DNA from: CAYOVG01 sp964407285
Lineage (GTDB): Bacteria > Desulfobacterota > Syntrophobacteria > Syntrophobacterales > Syntrophobacteraceae
Reading direction: 5' to 3'
Assembly: GCA_964407285.1 (NCBI GenBank)
Contig: CAYOVG010000056.1
Coordinates: 1 to 24,500 of the forward strand
Length of the DNA: 24,500 nt
The translations under genes and the position numbers were made by a program. The notes under the pieces were generated by a model. The model was not told where the DNA came from, did no database searches, and saw only the letters and a list, made by a program, of their open reading frames with translations. Shown one piece after another: positions 16,109 to 23,623 of this stretch. Each line of letters starts with the position of its first letter. The stretch's first letter is position 1.

Positions 16109-16385
16109 CCTCTTTCCATATCCCGTTTAACAAGGATCGGGAAATCGATCCGGTTCTTGGAAAATGCCGCGGCACTCTCAATCCAAGGGGATATTGGTCG
16201 GCATTCACGCAGCCCTCGCCGACGAGCGAACCCGTCCGGCGCATCTGGTCCCGGATCTTCAGAATGAAACCATGACCGGACAGGCGCGCGAACCATCGAT
16301 GGAAGAAAACCGGATGGCGGCGGCCCGGATCGACCGGGAGCGAAGCGAGCAGGCGCATTTATCGATTTGGTTCCCGAAAAATGTC
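16109..16385. other. Intergenic stretch between divergent operons, nothing recognised
   Basis: Together with the leader described separately, this belongs to a 570-base gap between two diverging operons. Open frames exist on both strands (16081-16392 minus, 16164-16412 plus), but neither has a good ribosome site or a recognisable protein. The base pattern (CGGCGGCCCGGATCGACCGG and similar) looks like GC-rich non-coding or decayed sequence. The space is large enough for regulator sites, but no clear dyad was found. Confidence 0.5.
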
Positions 16386-16415
16386 TTGACAAAAAACACG
16401 AACCGCGTTTAGGAT
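16386..16415 (+). promoter_or_regulatory. Strong sigma70-type promoter of the seven-gene import operon
   Basis: TTGACA at 16386-16391 and TAGGAT at 16410-16415, spacer 18 bases. Transcription should start near 16422, giving a leader of about 177 bases before the GTPase start at 16599. Confidence 0.72.
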
Positions 16416-16454
16416 GCTCTCCGTAAATTAGATTTCTCTATTGTTTTGAGAATG

Positions 16455-16499
16455 CACTTACGATCTTCGGTCCTGTTTCAAATCGACGCGAAGATAGTG
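16455..16499 (+). promoter_or_regulatory. Leader hairpin 1 of the import operon (candidate sensor element)
   Basis: ATCTTCG (16463-16469) pairs perfectly with CGAAGAT (16489-16495). CACT (16455-16458) pairs with AGTG (16496-16499) across a four-base bulge. The 19-base loop contains TCCTGT (16471-16476), the exact complement of ACAGGA (16508-16513) in the 5' arm of the following terminator, so the two hairpins could interact. It matches no riboswitch consensus I know (not cobalamin, not NiCo). An 18-codon frame starting ATG 16452 and stopping at 16506-16508 overlays it and could be a leader peptide, but its ribosome site is poor. Confidence 0.5.
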
Positions 16500-16500
16500 A

Positions 16501-16549
16501 AGGCGTGACAGGAAGCGCAAACAAGCGCTCGTGTCGCGCCTCTTTTTTT
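16501..16549 (+). terminator. Intrinsic terminator in the operon leader (probable attenuator)
   Basis: The 5' arm AGGCGTGACA (16501-16510) pairs with TGTCGCGCCT (16532-16541), ten pairs including one G-U. An inner stem AGCGC/GCGCT (16514-16518 with 16525-16529) closes a six-base A-rich loop. One C and then seven T follow (16543-16549). No plus-strand gene precedes it, so it does not end an upstream transcript. It lies after the operon promoter and 49 bases before the first start codon, the position of an attenuator. Confidence 0.8.
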
Positions 16550-16598
16550 GCATGCGGCGTCGAACGACGGACGACACAACCAAAGGAACCTATCGACC

Positions 16599-17312
16599 AT
16601 GAAACATTCGAACGACGGATTGAAGATAATCACCGTAGCGGGAACTCCATCCTCGGGAAAGACATCGGTGATCGCCAACCTTGTCCGGCTTTATCTAGAG
16701 GAGAACGTCAAGACGGCGGCGTCCAAGTTCGACGCCTTGTCAACGAGAGACGACGTCCGTTTCAGAGAAAACGTCGGCATTCCATCCATCAAAGGGCTGG
16801 GCGGTTACATCTGTCCCGACCACTATTACGTATCCAACCTGGAAGAGGTCGTCGAATGGGGAGAAAAGCAGGGCGCGAGGATTCTTTTTATCGAGACCGC
16901 GGGCCTGTGCCTCAGGTGCGCGCCTCATATCGAAACGGTCCCGGCCGTTACGGTGGTGGATCACTTGAGCGGCATGGACGCCCCGGAAAAGATGGGGCCT
17001 CTTCTAAGCCTGGCCGACGCCGTGGTGGTTACCAAGGGCGATATGGTGTCCCAAGCCGAAAAGGAGGTGTTCGCCCATAAAATTCGCACGATCAATCCCA
17101 AGGCGTCCATATTCCCGGTGAACGGCCTGACGGGATCGGGAAGCATTCTTCTGAAGAGGCTCGTCGACGGCTGGGATTCCGTCTCGGCGGTATCGGGTTT
17201 GCGTCTGAGGTATTCGATGCCGGCGTCCGTCTGCTCCTATTGTACGGGAGAGACAAGGATCGGAGGAAAATTCCAGTCCGGCAACGTGGTGAAAATCGAA
17301 ATCGCGATTTGA
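16599..17312 (+). CDS. HypB/UreG-like SIMIBI GTPase, probable metallochaperone
   Basis: A soluble P-loop GTPase of 237 residues, first gene of the seven-gene operon. It has Walker A GTPSSGKT at residues 15-22, a switch-like region with KFDALSTRDDVRFRENVG, a Walker-B-like strand ILFIETAG, and a VTKGD near 134-138 in place of the NKxD guanine motif. This layout is that of the G3E/SIMIBI metal GTPases HypB and UreG. Directly after Walker B comes AGLCLRCAPH (101-110). HypB has a CPA and UreG a CPH motif for metal binding at a switch, so the CxxC-A-P-H here suggests a metal site. A second CxxC (CSYC) is at 212-215. The exact family is not one I can name. ATG 16599 has AAAGGA upstream. I infer nickel, cobalt or another transition metal as partner. 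Confidence 0.8.
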   Translation: MKHSNDGLKIITVAGTPSSGKTSVIANLVRLYLEENVKTAASKFDALSTRDDVRFRENVGIPSIKGLGGYICPDHYYVSNLEEVVEWGEKQGARILFIETAGLCLRCAPHIETVPAVTVVDHLSGMDAPEKMGPLLSLADAVVVTKGDMVSQAEKEVFAHKIRTINPKASIFPVNGLTGSGSILLKRLVDGWDSVSAVSGLRLRYSMPASVCSYCTGETRIGGKFQSGNVVKIEIAI

Positions 17313-17334
17313 TCGGGAGGTGCGACAAACGAAC

Positions 17335-18153
17335 ATGGTTTTAAACGAAACGGTTATAAACGAGCGTGCGACCGCCCCGGATTGCGGTTTGGAAATGTTG
17401 TCCGTCACTGTAATCGCCGGGACGTGCAAGGATGGAACCGGGGAGCCGGTGGAAAGGATTACCGTCCATCCAGGAGAAACCCTTGCCGTGGTAGGACCTA
17501 CCGGGTCGGGAAAAAGCGAGTTGCTGTCGGATATCGAGCAGTTCGCGCAAGGGGACACCGTCACGGGAAGGCGTGTGAGCATCGGCGCTTGCCCTGTCGG
17601 CTCCCCGGGATTTCAGGCCGGCCTTGTCGCCCGCCTGACCCAGAAAACGTCTTTCGTCATGGATTGCAGCGTGGAGAGCTTCTTGCGCCTTCACGCTCGG
17701 AGCAGGCAGAAGGACGAAAGCGGCATCGTGGATCTGGTCCTCGAGAAAGCCAACATGTTGAGCGGCGAGCCCATCGGCGCCAAAACCAATCTCCAGGTGC
17801 TGAGCGGCGGGCAATCCCGCGCGCTGATGATCGCGGATATCGCCTACGTTTCGGATTCGCCGGTGATTCTTATCGACGAAATCGAAAACGCCGGGATCGA
17901 CAAGCTGGCCGCCTTGGAAATACTGACGGACAGTCGCAAGCCCATTCTGATTTCCACGCACGATCCCGTGCTCATGCTCATGGCGCCGAGGCGGCTGGTC
18001 ATGAAAAACGGCGGAATGAACGGCGTGCTGGAGACCAACGGCCATGAAATCTCGTTTCTTATGGATTTAAGAAAGATCGACGCCGCAGTGACCCGGATCA
18101 GGCATCGGTTGCGAAACGGGGAACAGCTGAAAGGAGAAAACGCGCATGACTGA
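17335..18153 (+). CDS. ABC-type ATPase without partner permease, cytoplasmic
   Basis: A 272-residue ABC ATPase. Walker A GPTGSGKS is at 54-61, the Q-loop LTQKTSF near 101, the signature LSGGQSRALMIA at 156-167, Walker B VILIDEIENAG at 177-187 and the H-loop ISTHDP. All catalytic residues are kept. Two things set it apart from the operon's other ATPase: it is longer, and the order GTPase-ATPase-binding-like protein places it with soluble partners and not with a permease. The N-terminus (LEMLSVTVIAGTCKDGTGEPVERI) contains a distinctive insert between the first strands. ATG 17335 lies 14 bases after GGGAGG; a GTG at 17320 overlaps that site and is less likely. The stop overlaps the next start by eight bases. 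I infer that it powers a cytoplasmic step on the imported substrate, or pairs with the second permease as an alternative ATPase. Confidence 0.83.
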   Translation: MVLNETVINERATAPDCGLEMLSVTVIAGTCKDGTGEPVERITVHPGETLAVVGPTGSGKSELLSDIEQFAQGDTVTGRRVSIGACPVGSPGFQAGLVARLTQKTSFVMDCSVESFLRLHARSRQKDESGIVDLVLEKANMLSGEPIGAKTNLQVLSGGQSRALMIADIAYVSDSPVILIDEIENAGIDKLAALEILTDSRKPILISTHDPVLMLMAPRRLVMKNGGMNGVLETNGHEISFLMDLRKIDAAVTRIRHRLRNGEQLKGENAHD

Positions 18154-19042
18154 CATTCAACTGGCGATTCCGCCCAATATCGTTAGAAAAACGACCGGCG
18201 ACTTGAAAGCGATGTTTCCGGGGATTGTTGTCCGGCCTCACCAGACGCATCCGGAAATGGAGGCGTTTTTCGCCGACGAATTCGGCAAGGAGGACAAGAC
18301 CGCCCATTTGACCCTGACGGCCTATCCCTCCGCTCTTGCGAGACTCGCGGAATCGGGTGGGGACTCCGTATTCGCGGAAACGCCGGCGGGTCTTCCGCCC
18401 ATGAGGCCCGAACTGGCGAGGGCCGGACTTCGGGAGGAAAATCTTTTCTACAGAGTGGTCGCGGCGATCACCCTGGTCATCGTCTCCAACAAACGGACTC
18501 GCCCCTTTCCCGAAGGATGGGCCGACCTGTGCCACGAGGATATTCGCGACAGGGTGGTCATACCGCCCGAGGAGACACCCGCGCCCGCATTGTACGCCTA
18601 CTACATGGAAAAATTCATGGGACCTCGGGGGGCGGAGGCCGCGTCCCGGGTGCGGAAAAAAATGCTTCCGCAGGACATCAACAACGCCGTCGATACGGGA
18701 CAATACATGGCGGGGATGGTGTTTCCCGCGTTCGCCCGGACTTTCCGCCATGGAAACGCCGCCATGGTCTGGCCCAAGGAAGGGGCTTTGACGCTTCCCT
18801 TGCTGGCGTTTCTCAAAAAGGACGCGCCCGAACAGGCGCGCGAAATCCTGAAGTATATCCTGGGAAAGGAATACCAGTCTTTTCTGGCCGGAAACGGACT
18901 CTTTTGCTCCGTGCGGGACGATGTGGACTTTTTCGAGGAGATGATCGAAAACCAATGTCGCATAAACTGGATGGGATGGCCCGATTATCGCGGTATGGCC
19001 TCGCGGAAACGAATCGAAAGGGAAAAGAGCATATGCGTTTGA
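18146..19042 (+). CDS. Solute-binding-protein-like protein without signal peptide
   Basis: A 298-residue protein with the look of a type 2 periplasmic binding protein (alternating strands and helices; APALYAYYMEKFMG; MVFPAFARTFRHGNAAMVWPKEGALTLPLL; late QARE-LKYILGKEYQSFLAGNGLF as in iron/molybdate-type binding proteins). It begins MTDIQLAIPPNIVRKTTGDL with no signal peptide, lipobox or membrane segment, and no upstream in-frame extension would supply one, because the start overlaps the ATPase stop by eight bases (ATGACTGA). It should therefore be cytosolic. The C-terminus has CRINWMGWPDYRG. It overlaps the TonB receptor gene by ten bases. I infer an intracellular receptor or carrier for what the operon imports, acting with the GTPase and ATPase; no function is established. 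Confidence 0.75.
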   Translation: MTDIQLAIPPNIVRKTTGDLKAMFPGIVVRPHQTHPEMEAFFADEFGKEDKTAHLTLTAYPSALARLAESGGDSVFAETPAGLPPMRPELARAGLREENLFYRVVAAITLVIVSNKRTRPFPEGWADLCHEDIRDRVVIPPEETPAPALYAYYMEKFMGPRGAEAASRVRKKMLPQDINNAVDTGQYMAGMVFPAFARTFRHGNAAMVWPKEGALTLPLLAFLKKDAPEQAREILKYILGKEYQSFLAGNGLFCSVRDDVDFFEEMIENQCRINWMGWPDYRGMASRKRIEREKSICV

Positions 19043-21078
19043 AACTTGAAGCGATAGTTGCAGGATTGTTTTTTCTTCTGTTCGAAATCCCGGCTGCCTT
19101 TGCTTCCGGGGTTGACGCAATCGACAAGGTCATCGTCACCGCCAGGGGGGTGGAGAGCACCGTCTCCCAGACTCCCGGGGGTACCGGGGTTCTGGAATCG
19201 CGGGAATTGTTCCAGGCCCGCGATCCCAGCGTGACCGACACGCTTCGGAAAATTCCAGGGGTCGAAAAATCGTCGGATTCCGCCTGGGGCTCGGCCATCA
19301 ACATCAGGGGGCTGGGCAGAAACCGGGTGGTGTTTTTGATCGACGGATGCCGCGTGAACACGGCCACGGACGTCAACGCACAATTTGGCTTCGTCAATCC
19401 GGACGACATCGAGCGCATCGAAGTGCTCAAGGGGCCGATTTCCTCCTTGTACGGTTCGGGCTCCATGGGAGGGGTCGTGAACGTCATTACCAAAAAAGGT
19501 TCGTTTACTTCCGACGCCGGATTCAAGACCCACGTGGGAACGGGTTTCGGGTCCGAACCCGATGGATATTCCGTTTTCGGGGACACGTCGTTCAACTCTC
19601 CGGATTACTGGGTTTACGGGTTCGGTTCGAAACGGGACTTCGGAAGCTACGAGGACGGCGGCGGAAAAAACATCGACAACAGCCAGTTCGAGGACTACGG
19701 CTTGAGCCTTAAAAGCGGGTATCGATGGAATGCCGAAAACACGACCGAAATCAATGTTCAGTACGTGGAAGGAAACGATATCGGAATCCCGGGCAAGGGT
19801 CTGGCCCTGCCGGCGGGGCCGGAAATCGCCTACCCGGAGACCGACCGCACTCTGGTAAGCCTGACTCACGCGCTGGCGAAGGAAAAGGGGGTGTTGTCCG
19901 AATCCAAGCTCAATCTGTTCTTCCAGGAAATCGACCGGAACGTGTCAATGGAGTTTCCGCCCGGCGGCCCCATGAAAAGCGTCCTGCCAAGCGCTCTTCA
20001 CACCACCTGGGGGGCGAAGTGGCAGAACGTTCTCGATTTCCGCTCCCACGGCGTGGTGACCGGACTCGACGCATGGTCTTGGGAGATCGAGTCTTCCAGA
20101 GTGAAAAACCTAAGCTCGGGCCTTACGGGAGTCGATACTCCCCTTGCCGACGCCAGGCAGGTTTCGGCAGGGTTTTTCATCGAAGACGACATTGTGCTCT
20201 CCTCCGCCTTCAGGCTGAACCTGGGCGGCCGCCTGGACTACATCGACACGAAGAGCGACGCGCTGTACACCTGGGTCAAGCCTCCGGCGCCCGCCGTAAA
20301 GCCAGTTAAAAAACGTGACTCCGAATCCACGGACGACGCGAGCTGGGACGCCCACGCGGGGCTTACGTGGAATTTGCCCGCGCCATGGTCCATGACGCTT
20401 CTGGGCGCGGCCAGCTATCGGGCGCCGGACCTGATGGAACTCTACAAATATATCGCTTTCGTGGGCGGCGAAACCTACGGGAATCCGGACCTCGATCCGG
20501 AACGCTCCTATTTCATGGAATGGGGCGTTCATTACCGACAAAAGGCTTTTCGCCTCTCCGGCGCCGCGTATGCCAACTTCCTAAGGGACATGATCACGGA
20601 AGAGCCGATGGGCAACGGCATATACCGTATGGAAAACGTGGACGAGGCCGAAATTTTCGGAGGAGAACTGGAAGCGGAGTGGCGCCCGGACGAAATTTGG
20701 TCCCTGTACGCGACGGCGGCCTACACGCGGGGAAGAAACAAAACCGACGACCGGGATCTTGCCTTTATCCCCCCGTGGAACGGCGTGTTCGGCGTCGCGT
20801 ACAATTCCGCCGGGGCCGGGTTCTGGGGAGACTTGAACCTGGAGTGGGCCGACAACCAGGACGAAATCGCTCCCGGAGAAACGCCCACGCCGGGCTGGGA
20901 GGCAGTCAACGCGAACGCGGGCTACCGGTTCGGCCTGGGAAAGACTATGCATGATATCGTGTTGGGAATCGACAACCTTTTGGACAAACAATACGCGAAC
21001 CATCTTTCCACCTCCAGGGGAGTCGTTCTGGCCGAGCCCGGGCTGAACGCCTACGCGGCCTGGAAAATGGAGTTCTAA
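19033..21078 (+). CDS. TonB-dependent outer-membrane receptor
   Basis: An outer-membrane gated beta-barrel importer of 681 residues, at the short end of the family (BtuB/Cir-like size). It has a signal peptide (KLEAIVAGLFFLLFEIPAAFASG) and a TonB-box-like DKVIVTAR soon after. The plug domain shows VTDTLRKIPGVEKS, INIRGLGRNRVVFLIDG, DDIERIEVLKGPISSLYGSGSMGGVVNVITKK, and the C-terminus ends in Phe (YAAWKMEF) as barrels do. Start ATG 19033 lies inside the end of the previous gene; the open frame back to 18517 is only a shadow. Ligands of such receptors include siderophores, cobalamin, nickel chelates and sugars. Its genes of company (metal-type GTPase, NitT/TauT importer) favour a chelate or cofactor. 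TonB/ExbBD are not in the window. Confidence 0.93.
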   Translation: MRLKLEAIVAGLFFLLFEIPAAFASGVDAIDKVIVTARGVESTVSQTPGGTGVLESRELFQARDPSVTDTLRKIPGVEKSSDSAWGSAINIRGLGRNRVVFLIDGCRVNTATDVNAQFGFVNPDDIERIEVLKGPISSLYGSGSMGGVVNVITKKGSFTSDAGFKTHVGTGFGSEPDGYSVFGDTSFNSPDYWVYGFGSKRDFGSYEDGGGKNIDNSQFEDYGLSLKSGYRWNAENTTEINVQYVEGNDIGIPGKGLALPAGPEIAYPETDRTLVSLTHALAKEKGVLSESKLNLFFQEIDRNVSMEFPPGGPMKSVLPSALHTTWGAKWQNVLDFRSHGVVTGLDAWSWEIESSRVKNLSSGLTGVDTPLADARQVSAGFFIEDDIVLSSAFRLNLGGRLDYIDTKSDALYTWVKPPAPAVKPVKKRDSESTDDASWDAHAGLTWNLPAPWSMTLLGAASYRAPDLMELYKYIAFVGGETYGNPDLDPERSYFMEWGVHYRQKAFRLSGAAYANFLRDMITEEPMGNGIYRMENVDEAEIFGGELEAEWRPDEIWSLYATAAYTRGRNKTDDRDLAFIPPWNGVFGVAYNSAGAGFWGDLNLEWADNQDEIAPGETPTPGWEAVNANAGYRFGLGKTMHDIVLGIDNLLDKQYANHLSTSRGVVLAEPGLNAYAAWKMEF

Positions 21079-21081
21079 ATT

Positions 21082-22080
21082 ATGAACAAGACGGCGGTCG
21101 TTTTATTGCTGGTCGTGCTTGCCGTCGCCGGCGCAGGCGGGATCGTCGCTCTAGAGCGGGATGGCTCGGACGAATTCGTGCTGGGAAACGACCCGAGCCT
21201 TCCCACCCTGACGTTCTACACGACCGGGCTGGCCACCACGCCCCAGCTTCCGTTCTGGCGCGCGGTGAAGCACGGCGGCATCCTGAAGAAATGCAACATT
21301 CGCGTCAGACTGTGGAAGAACCTGGACGATCTTCGCGGCATTCTCCTGGCGGGCGAGGGCGACCTGTGGCTGGGCCACACGGACGGCTTCGCCCAGGCGG
21401 CCTCGAGGAACGCGCCGGTCCGGCTCATGGCCACCACGGGATGGCGCAAATTCTACCTGGTCTCGACCGATCCGGAAAAGAAGGATTTCGAGGATTTCGA
21501 GGGGCGCTCCCTGGCCTTCGCGCCGCCGGGCTCCCCCGCGATCCCCGTGCTGGAATCCATCTCCCGCGAAGGCGCAAAGCCGATAGAATTCCGTTCCCAC
21601 GAACCCCGGCAACTTGCGATGAAATTGGTCAAAGGGGACATCGACGCGGCGCTTTTGCCCGAACCGCTGGTAACGACGCTGCTGCTCAAGGTGAAAGGTC
21701 TGAAAGTCATGGCTTGCGTGGAGGAGGCCTACGGTCTGCACACCGGCGGACCGACCCGGATGCCGATCGCCGGCTTGGCGGTCAACGCCGAAACGGCCGA
21801 AAAGCATCCCGAATTGATGAAAACCATCGCCCGGGAAATGCTCGAGCAGGGAAAATTCCTCGAAAAAAATCCAAGAGCCGGCGTCGATTCGCTTCCCCCC
21901 CAGTTCGAAGCCTTCGTTTCCCGGGACATGGTGCTGGCATCTCTCGAAAGGGACCCGGTCGCGGTCGAACTGTCCTACGACATCAAGGACGAAATCCTGG
22001 ATTACCTCGGAATCGTCCATCCCCATGCCTGGAAAAACGAATCGAAAACGATTCCGGAGCATGATCTTTTCTGGAAATAG
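21082..22080 (+). CDS. NitT/TauT-type ABC solute-binding protein
   Basis: A periplasmic binding protein of 332 residues of the NMT1/SsuA-like type. An N-terminal hydrophobic segment (TAVVLLLVVLAVAGAGGIVAL) acts as signal or anchor; there is no lipobox cysteine. Domain features: FYTTGLATTPQLPFWRAVKHGGI, DDLRGILLAGEGDLWLGHTDGFAQA, FEGRSLAFAPPGSPAIPVLE and KLVKGDIDAALLPEPLVTTLLL, the last typical of the family. Members bind sulfonates, nitrate, thiamin precursors, riboflavin or other small compounds; this ligand is unknown. Start ATG 21082 follows GGAG in the end of the TonB receptor gene, three bases after its stop. It works with the next two genes. Confidence 0.9.
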   Translation: MNKTAVVLLLVVLAVAGAGGIVALERDGSDEFVLGNDPSLPTLTFYTTGLATTPQLPFWRAVKHGGILKKCNIRVRLWKNLDDLRGILLAGEGDLWLGHTDGFAQAASRNAPVRLMATTGWRKFYLVSTDPEKKDFEDFEGRSLAFAPPGSPAIPVLESISREGAKPIEFRSHEPRQLAMKLVKGDIDAALLPEPLVTTLLLKVKGLKVMACVEEAYGLHTGGPTRMPIAGLAVNAETAEKHPELMKTIAREMLEQGKFLEKNPRAGVDSLPPQFEAFVSRDMVLASLERDPVAVELSYDIKDEILDYLGIVHPHAWKNESKTIPEHDLFWK

Positions 22081-22087
22081 CGTATCC

Positions 22088-22825
22088 ATGGCGTTCGTAT
22101 TCTCCTTTGCCATTCTGATCGTTCTGTGGACGGCGGCATCCATCGCGTTCGGCGAGGCGCTCGTGCCTTCCTTTGCGGGCACGACGGGTTGCCTTTTCGG
22201 CATGGTCGCCACCCGGGAATTCTGGGAACACGTGTCCGTGACGCTTTTCCGGGCGGTGGCGGCCCTTGCCATGACCGTGATCCTGGCCCTTGCGACGGGG
22301 ATCGCCGCCGGACGGGCAAAGCGGTTGATGGATTTGGTTTCTCCTCTTGTGGCGTTTCTTCAGGCGACCCCGCCCATTTTGTGGGTGACCCTGGTCATGG
22401 TCTGGGCGGGAACCGGAAACGTCGTCCCTGTCGCGGTGGTTTTCGCTTCGCTGTTTCCTCCGATGTTTCTTTGCGTGTCCATGGCCGCCGCAAGCCTGGA
22501 CCCGCGCCTTTTCGCCATGGCGAAACTCTACCGGGTCGGGAAATGGCGCGTGGTCAGGGACCTTATTTTGCCGGGCATTTTTCCCCATTTTTTGGCGGGG
22601 CTGTCCTTCGCGTTGGGCTCGGGTCTGAAAGTGGCGGCGGTCGCCGAATTCCTGGGAGCGGACCGGGGTATCGGCGCTAGAATCTACTGGGCCTACCGCA
22701 TGATGGAAATGGAGACGCTTTTCGCTTGGGCGCTGGTGCTGGTCGGGATAGGAGGCGTGACCGATCTGTTTTTCATCCGCCCATTGAGAGCCAAAGCCGG
22801 CGAAACGGGAGGCGGAAGTGCTTGA
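22088..22825 (+). CDS. NitT/TauT-type ABC transporter permease (SsuC-like)
   Basis: An inner-membrane permease of about 245 residues with six predicted membrane segments, including FAILIVLWTAASIAFG, ALAMTVILALATGIAAG, VPVAVVFASLFPPMFLCVSM and LFAWALVLVGIGGVTDLFF. The cytoplasmic loop FAMAKLYRVGKWRVVRDLILPGIFPHF carries the EAA-like coupling motif for the ATPase. I use ATG 22088, seven bases after the binding-protein stop and preceded by GGAA. In-frame ATGs at 22061 and 22025 would overlap the binding-protein gene and add a non-membrane leader, and have poorly placed ribosome sites. It overlaps the ATPase gene by eight bases. Confidence 0.9.
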   Translation: MAFVFSFAILIVLWTAASIAFGEALVPSFAGTTGCLFGMVATREFWEHVSVTLFRAVAALAMTVILALATGIAAGRAKRLMDLVSPLVAFLQATPPILWVTLVMVWAGTGNVVPVAVVFASLFPPMFLCVSMAAASLDPRLFAMAKLYRVGKWRVVRDLILPGIFPHFLAGLSFALGSGLKVAAVAEFLGADRGIGARIYWAYRMMEMETLFAWALVLVGIGGVTDLFFIRPLRAKAGETGGGSA

Positions 22826-23426
22826 ACTCGTCAACGTCTCCAAGGCCTACGGTTCGAAAACGATCGTCGCATCGGCCGATCTCGCGCTTGAAAAAGGCAC
22901 CGTGCTATGCCTGTCGGGTCCTTCCGGCATCGGCAAATCGACGCTGATCAACATCGCCGCCGGATTGGAGCGACCGGACTCCGGCACGGTGAAAAGAGAC
23001 TCGGATCGCTTGGGGTTCGCGTTTCAGACGCCGGCTCTTCTGCCTTGGAAGTCCGCCTTGGACAATTTGAAATTCGCGATGTCCGGGCGGAGGGATGCCG
23101 ACGTTTCCCGCGCCGTGCACTGGCTCGGCAAACTGGGCCTGCAAGAAGCCGCGCACCAAAAACCCCGCGAACTAAGCGGAGGGATGCGCAAGCGGTTGGG
23201 GCTGGCCGCCAGTCTGGTCACGGGCCCGGAACTCCTCTTTCTGGACGAGCCCTTTGCTTTCCTCGACGACGAATGGAGGAGAACCATCGCCGGAGAACTG
23301 AAAACGCTCAATGCCGAAGAAGGTCTGACCATTTTGATGGCAAGCCACGAACTGGAACCGTTGGAACGATTGGACGCCGAAATCCTTTTCCTGAACGAAT
23401 CGCCTGTCAGCATTCGCAGATGCTGA
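22818..23426 (+). CDS. NitT/TauT-type ABC transporter ATPase (SsuB-like)
   Basis: The energising subunit of the inner-membrane importer, 202 residues, short for SsuB/TauB (usually ~250). It has Walker A GPSGIGKS at 34-41, a Q-loop with FAFQTPALLPWKSALDNL (the LPW sequence is a hallmark of SsuB/TauB types), the signature LSGGMRKRLGLA, Walker B LLFLDEPFAFLD and the His switch MASHE. The C-terminal end is trimmed right after the last strand but keeps all catalytic parts. Starts at GTG 22818 with GGAGG six bases before, overlapping the permease end. Last gene of the operon; no clear terminator follows within 30 bases. Confidence 0.92.
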   Translation: MLELVNVSKAYGSKTIVASADLALEKGTVLCLSGPSGIGKSTLINIAAGLERPDSGTVKRDSDRLGFAFQTPALLPWKSALDNLKFAMSGRRDADVSRAVHWLGKLGLQEAAHQKPRELSGGMRKRLGLAASLVTGPELLFLDEPFAFLDDEWRRTIAGELKTLNAEEGLTILMASHELEPLERLDAEILFLNESPVSIRRC

Positions 23427-23453
23427 ATTGAGCCTGCTCCCGCTCGACGAGTT

Positions 23454-23590
23454 CTATTGTATTGCGATGTTCCGTTTGTCCGGTTCGTTTTCGGAGAACA
23501 GGTAGACCAGCACATTGGAATCGAGGGGAGGTTTACGCCAACGCGGTTGTCTTGTACCTGCTGCATTCTTCTTTTTATCACCTGCATTTG
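23454..23590 (-). pseudogene. Remnant of a PIN-domain (VapC-like) toxin gene
   Basis: On the minus strand the frame reads KPPLDSNVLVYLFSENEPDK, then RNIAIQ and a TAG stop at 23456-23454. LDSNVLVYLFS with the first catalytic aspartate is the opening of PIN-domain toxins, and ENEPDKRNIAIQ is the expected first helix. Nothing of the remaining ~100 residues follows. Upstream the frame has a lysine-rich stretch without a proper start. It lies beside an intact PIN toxin-antitoxin pair but is not its copy. It is dead, and partly explains the gap after the import operon. Confidence 0.65.
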
Positions 23591-23623
23591 ACCATCCCCC
23601 TTTTCAGTCGGTAGGACGCTATC

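Noticed and set aside
16081..16412. Short open frames on both strands in the divergent intergenic region
   Set aside because: No ribosome site, no recognisable motif, and the minus frame would overlap the predicted promoter of the spermidine-synthase-like gene.
16422..16598. Cobalamin or NiCo riboswitch in the import-operon leader
   Set aside because: The leader is structured, but I find neither the B12 box nor the conserved NiCo core; I report it only as an unclassified attenuator.
18098..19120. Minus-strand open frame of 340 codons
   Set aside because: Antisense to the unsecreted binding-like gene; composition (RGHTAIIGPSH and many Arg/Gly/His) is typical of a shadow frame in GC-rich DNA.
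21151..22272. Minus-strand open frame of 373 codons
   Set aside because: Shadow of the NitT/TauT binding-protein and permease genes, which have family motifs and ribosome sites.
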